Of a DNA stretch of 24,679 bases, positions 19,950-24,679 are shown piece after piece. The position numbers were made by a program, and so were the translations under genes. Position 1 is the first letter of the stretch. Every line of letters starts with the position of its first letter. Origin of the DNA: Nemertoderma westbladi (taxonomy: Eukaryota > Xenacoelomorpha > Nemertodermatida > Nemertodermatidae). Under the pieces are notes generated by a model, which was not told the origin of the DNA, made no database searches, and worked only from the letters and a program-made list of their open reading frames with translations. Location: contig JAUCBJ010004936.1 of NCBI GenBank assembly GCA_032718475.1, positions 1 to 24,679 of the forward strand, written 5' to 3'.

Positions 19950-22900
19950 TGGATCCTGGACTGGATCCTGTATTCCATAACAAACTGACCTCCGGTCTCA
20001 CTGGATCCTGTATTATATAACAAACTAACCTCCGGTCTCACTGGATCCTGTATTCCATAACAAACTACCCTCCGGTCTCACTGGATCCTGTATTCCATAA
20101 CAAACTAACCTCCGGTCTCTCTGGATCCTGTATCCATAACAAACTAACCTCCGGTCTCACTGGATCCTGTATTTCATAACAAACTAACCTCCGGTCTCAC
20201 TGGATCCTGTATTCCATAGCAAACTAACCTCCGGTCTCACTGGATCCTGTATTCCATAACAAACTAACCTCCGGTCTCACTGGATCCTGTATTCCATAAC
20301 AAACTAACCTCCGGTCTCACTGGATCCTGTATTCCATAACAAACTAACCTCCGGTCTCACTGGATCCTGTATTCCATAACAAACTAACCTCCGGTCTCAC
20401 TGGATCCTGTATTCCATAACAAACTAACCTCCGGTCTCACTGGATCCTGTATTCCATAGCAAACTAACCTCCGGTCTCACCGGATCCTGTATTCCATAAC
20501 AAACTAACCTCCGGTCTCACTGGATCCTGTATTCCATAACAAACTAACCTTCGGTCTCACTGGATCCTGTATTCCATAACAAACTAACCTCCGGTCTCAC
20601 TGGATCCTGTATTCCATAACAAACTAACCTCCGGTCTCACTGGATCCTGTATTCCATAACAAACTGACCTCCGGTCTCGCTGGATCCTGTATTACATAAC
20701 AAACTAACCTCCGGTCTCACTGGATCCTGTATTCCATAACAAACTAACCTCCGGTCTCACTGGATCCTGTAATCCATAACAAACTAACCTCCGGTCTCTC
20801 TGGATCCTGTATCCATAACAAACTAACCTTCGGTCTCACTGGATCCTGTATTTCATAACAAACTAACCTCCGGTCTCACTGGATCCTGTATGCCATAGCA
20901 AACTAACCTCCGGTCTCACTGGATCCTGTATTCCATAACAAACTAACCTCCGGTCTCACTGGATCCTGTATTCCATAACAAACTAACCTCCGGTCTCACT
21001 GGATCCTGTATTCCATAACAAACTAACCTCCGGTCTCACTGGATCCTGTATTCCATAACAAACTAACCTCCGGTCTCACTGGATCCTGTATTCCATAACA
21101 AACTAACCTCCGGTCTCACTGGATCCTGTATTCCATAGCAAACTAACCTCCGGTCTCACCGGATCCTGTATTCCATAAAAAACTAACCTCCGGTCTCACT
21201 GGATCCTGTATTCCATAACAAACTAACCTTCGGTCTCACTGGATCCTGTATTCCATAACAAACTAACCTCCGGTCTCACTGGATCCTGTATTCCATAACA
21301 AACTAACCTCCGGTCTCACTGGATCCTGTATTCCATAACAAACTAACCTCCGGTCTCACTGGATCCTGTATTCCATAACAAACTAACCTCCGGTCTCACT
21401 GGATCCTGTATTCCATAACAAACTAACCTCCCGTCTCACTGGATCCTGTATTCCATAACAAACTAACCTCCGGTCTCACTGGATCCTGTATTCCATAACA
21501 AACTAACCTCCGGTCTCACTGGATCCTGTATTCCATAACAAACTAACCTCCGGTCTCACTGGATCCTGTATTCCATAACAAACAAACCTCCGGTCTCACT
21601 GGATCCTGTATTCCATAACAAACTAACCTCCGGTCTCACTGGAACCTGTATTCCATAACAAACTAACCTCCGGTCTCACTGGATCCTGTATTACATAGCA
21701 AACTAACCTCCGGTCTCACTGGATCCTGTATTCCATAGCAAACTAACCTCCGGTCTCACTGGATCCTGTATTCCATAACAAACTAACCTCCGGTCTCACT
21801 GGATCCTGTATTCCATAGCAAACTAACCTCCGGTCTCACTGGATCCTATATTCCATAACAAACTAACCTCCGGTCTCACTGGATCCTATATTCCATAACA
21901 AACTAACCTCCGGTCTCACTGGATCCTGTATTCCATAACAAACTAACCTCCGGTCTCACTAGATCCTGTATTCCATAGCAAACTAACCTCCGGTCTCACT
22001 GGATCCTGTATTCCATAACAAACTAACCTCCGGTCTCACTGGATCCTGTATTCCATAACAAACTAACTTCCGGTCTTACTGGATCCTGTATTCCATAACA
22101 AACTAACCTCCGGTCTCACTGGATCATGTATTCCATAACAAACTAACCTCCGGTCTCACTGGATCCTGTATTCCATAACAAACTAACCTCCGGTGTCACT
22201 GGATCCTGTATTCCATAGCAAACTAACCTCCGGTCTCACTGGATCCTGTATTCCATAACAAACTAACCTGCGGTCTCACTGGATCCTGTATTCCATAACA
22301 AACTAACCTTCGGTCTCACTGGATCCTGTATTCCATAACAAACTAACCTCCGGTCTCACTGGATCCTGTATTCCATAACAAACTAACCTCCGGTCTCACT
22401 GGATCCTGTATTCCATAACAAACTAACCTCCGGTCTCACTGGATCCTGTATTCCATAACAAACTAACCTCCGGTCTCACTGGATCCTGTATTCCATAACA
22501 AACTAACCTCCGGTCTCACGGGATCCTGTATTCCATAACTAACTAACCTCCGGTCTCACTGGATCCTGTATTCCATAACAAACTAACCTCCGGTCTCACT
22601 GGATCCTGTATTCCATAACAAACTAACCTCCGGTCTCACTGGATCCTGTATTCCATAACAAACTAACCTCCGGTCTCACTGGATCCTGTATTCCATAACA
22701 AACTAACCTCCGGTCTCACTGGAACCTGTATTCCATAACAAACTAACCTCCGGTCTCACTGGATCCTGTATTCCATAGCAAACTAACCTCCGGTCTCACT
22801 GGATCCTGTATTCCATAACAAACTAACCTCCGGTCTCACTGGATCCTGTATTCCATAGCAAACTAACCTCCGGTCTCACTGGATCCTATATTCCATAACA

Positions 22901-23653
22901 AACTAACCTCCGGTCTCACTGGATCCTGTATTCCATAACAAACTAACCTCCGGTCTCACTGGATCCTGTATTCCATAACAAACTAACCTCCGGTCTCACT
23001 GGATCCTGTATTCCATAACAAACTAACCTCCGGTCTCACTGGATCCTGTATTCCATAACAAACTAACCTCCGGTCTCACTGGATCCTGTATTCCATAACA
23101 AACTAACCTCCGGTCTTACTGGATCCTGTATTCCATAACAAACTAACCTCCGGTCTCACTGGATCCTGTATTCCATAACAAACTAACCTCCGGTCTCACT
23201 GGATCCTGTATTCCATAACAAACTAACCTCCGGTCTCACTGGATCCTGTATTCCATAACAAACTAACCTCCGGTCTCACTGGATCCTGTATTCCATAACA
23301 AACTAACCTTCGGTCTCACTGGATCCTGTATTCCATAACAAACTAACCTCCGGTCTCACTGGATCCTGTATTCCATAACAAACTAACCTCCGGTCTCACT
23401 GGATCCTGTATTCCATAACAAATAACCTCCGGTCTCACTGGATCCTGTATTCCATAACAAACTAACCTCCGGTCTCACTGGATCCTGTATTCCATAACAA
23501 ACTAACCTCCGGTCTCACTGGATCCTGTATTTCATAACAAACTAACCTCCGGTCTCACTGGATCCTGTATTCCATAACAAACTAACCTCCGGTCTCACTG
23601 GATCCTGTATTCCATAACAAACTAACCTCCGGTCTCACTGGATCCTGTATTCC
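19950..23653 (-). repeat. 40-bp minisatellite, about 92 copies, made of an exon end plus its splice donor
   Basis: In gene sense each unit is GGAATACAGGATCC, AGTGAGACCGGAG, then GTTAGTTTGTTAT. The first 27 nt are the last nine codons (GIQDPVRPE) of the exon at 23627, and the rest is its 5' splice site. The copy next to the exon is the genuine junction. Most units differ from consensus by zero to two bases. Recurring marker variants (a 39-bp unit with gtatccataac, caccgg, ggaacc, cctata) are spaced to show higher-order duplications of about 680 and 1080 bp. The array stops about 40 bp before the acceptor at 19911. Confidence 0.98.
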
Positions 23654-23788
23654 ACAAATACAAATACAAGTTAGATCGCTGATACAATTCGTTTCGTCTT
23701 CGAAGTCGGGAACTTCATCGAAGTCTCGGTAGGCGACGCAAATGGTTCGGAGTCCGTTGCAAGCCATCGGCTCAATAACAGAGTTCAA
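23627..23788 (-). CDS. ATP2B: PMCA exon: end of nucleotide-binding domain, start of P-domain return
   Basis: This exon gives 54 residues, from [15 protein letters not shown] to [28 protein letters not shown] and the following G-(I/E)-(Q/E)-DPVRPE are landmark PMCA sequences just before the TGDN motif. The acceptor is TTTGCAG at 23789-23795. The donor is GTTAGT, read from 23626 down to 23621, which leaves phase 0. The last 27 nt of the exon, plus the donor, recur about 92 times downstream as the 40-bp array. The true donor is taken to be the first copy, because it alone joins VRPE to [12 protein letters not shown] of the next exon, matching known PMCAs. Using the second donor shifts the frame, and using the third or a later one reads into a TAG. 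The acidic loop between RDF and LTCI is more variable, as is usual for the family. Confidence 0.93.
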
Positions 23789-23931
23789 CTGCAAAGGTAC
23801 AAGGAAACAATAAATACATTATAGACTCAACAGATAATGAAACCAAAGTAACCGTCGAATTTCACAAGGATCGAAATGCTAAACCGACCTAATAAATACT
23901 CTGTTTATAATTAGAACTCTATGACCCTTTT
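23789..23931 (-). other. Intron end upstream of the first visible exon
   Basis: Unique sequence ends in the acceptor TTTGCAG with a pyrimidine-rich stretch before it. Nothing else is recognised. Confidence 0.7.
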
Positions 23932-24679
23932 ACTCCATTACTAACCATAACATCTTTATCCCCCTAGACTCCATTACTAACCATAACATCTTTATCCCCC
24001 TAGACTCCATTACTAACCATAACATCTTTATCCCCCTAGACTCCATTACTAACCATAACATCTTTATCCTCCTAGACTCCATTACTAACCATAACATCTT
24101 TATCCCCCTAGACTCCATTACTAACCATAACATCTTTATCCCCCTAGACTCCATTACTAACCATAACATCTTTATCCCCCTAGACTCCATTACTAACCAT
24201 AACATCTTTATCCCCCTAGACTCCATTACTAACCATAACATCTTTATCCCCCTAGACTCCATTACTAACCATAACATCTTTATCCCCCTAGACTCCATTA
24301 CTAACCATAACATCTTTATCCCCCTAGACTCCATTACTAACCATAACATCTTTATCCCCCTAGACTCCATTACTAACCATAACATCTTTATCCCCCTAGA
24401 CTCCATTACTAACCATAACATCTTTATCCCCCTAGACTCCATTACTAACCATAACATCTTTATCCCCCTAGACTCCATTACTAACCATAACATCTTTATC
24501 CCCCTAGACTCCATTACTAACCATAACATCTTTATCCCCCTAGACTCCATTACTAACCATAACATCTTTATCCCCCTAGACTCCATTACTAACCATAACA
24601 TCTTTATCCCCCTAGACTCCATTACTAACCATAACATCTTTATCCACCCTAGACTCCATTACTAACCATAACATCTTTA
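23932..24679 (-). repeat. 36-bp minisatellite, about 21 copies, running off the right edge
   Basis: The plus-strand unit is ccattactaaccataacatc followed by tttatccccctagact. Copies are nearly identical, with one cctcctag variant near 24069 and one unit with an extra base near 24645. It lies in the intron upstream of the exon at 23788. Because 36 is divisible by three, a minus-strand frame stays open for 235 codons as MLWLVMESRGIK repeats. This is a by-product and not a gene. The gene-sense unit contains GGTTAGTAATGG, with a donor-like GTTAGT. Confidence 0.97.

Larger units (their letters stand above)
234..23788 (-). other. ATP2B: PMCA gene, 3' half, eight exons with array-filled introns
   Basis: This span covers the visible part of a plasma-membrane Ca2+ ATPase gene read on the minus strand. 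Exon lengths in gene order are 162, 180, 387, 214, 233, 108, 192 and 222 bp. All introns have GT/AG ends. One intron is phase 1 (between 17936-18149 and 9442-9674) and the others are phase 0, and the joined frame has no stop before 234-236. The product exports Ca2+ from the cytosol across the plasma membrane using ATP. The visible 565 residues are about half of a typical PMCA of roughly 1,100-1,250 residues. The N-terminus, M1-M4, the actuator domain and the DKTGT phosphorylation site should lie right of the window. No frameshift or stop breaks the exons, so I read it as a functional gene. Confidence 0.95.

Noticed and set aside
23930-24637. A 235-codon minus-strand frame of MLWLVMESRGIK repeats
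   Set aside because: It exists because the 36-bp unit is divisible by three and has no stop in that frame. It lies within an intron of the Ca2+ pump and has no family resemblance.

Overview
This is a metazoan nuclear genome window. It carries the 3' half of one protein-coding gene on the minus strand, a plasma-membrane Ca2+-transporting P-type ATPase (PMCA, ATP2B family). Eight coding exons can be placed at base resolution, from GT/AG junctions, unbroken codon phase and match to the known order of PMCA domains. In gene order they lie at 23627-23788, 19731-19910, 19237-19623, 17936-18149, 9442-9674, 8918-9025, 6105-6296 and 234-455, with the stop at 234-236. They total 1698 bp (565 residues plus stop). 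They run from the end of the nucleotide-binding region through the P-domain hinge, M5-M10, the calmodulin-binding autoinhibitory helix and a C-terminal ETSI PDZ ligand. The phosphorylated-Asp exon and everything 5' of it lie beyond the right edge. The organism is an invertebrate-type animal. The RTE-like retroelement fits marine invertebrates, but the phylum cannot be fixed by eye.

Layout from left to right: 3' flank (1-233); last exon (234-455); a 5.65-kb intron with a 53/55-bp minisatellite (870-4130) and a 5'-truncated retroelement tail (4376-4583); exon (6105-6296); a 2.6-kb intron with a 35-bp minisatellite split by a 2112-bp terminal-inverted-repeat element (6391-8502) that has its own 27-bp minisatellite; exon (8918-9025); a small ordinary intron; exon (9442-9674); an 8.26-kb intron made almost wholly of about 280 copies of a 25-bp unit, split by a 5'-truncated RTE-like retrotransposon (14149-15330); exon (17936-18149); a 1.09-kb intron filled by a 44-bp unit; exons (19237-19623 and 19731-19910) around a 107-bp intron; a 3.7-kb intron filled by about 92 copies of a 40-bp unit; exon (23627-23788); then an intron with a 36-bp unit that runs off the right end.

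The most unusual thing is the relation between minisatellites and splice junctions. The 40-bp unit spans the last 27 nt of an exon plus its 5' splice site. The 35-bp unit spans a 3' splice site plus the first 22 nt of the next exon. The 25-bp unit carries both a consensus donor (GTAAGT) and an acceptor (TTACAG), and the genuine acceptor of that intron is the last unit of the array. Unrelated units in one gene have therefore each amplified a splice junction, leaving an essential Ca2+ pump with hundreds of decoy splice sites. Higher-order duplications show that the arrays grow by unequal exchange of blocks of tens of units. Mobile elements have inserted into arrays that already existed.
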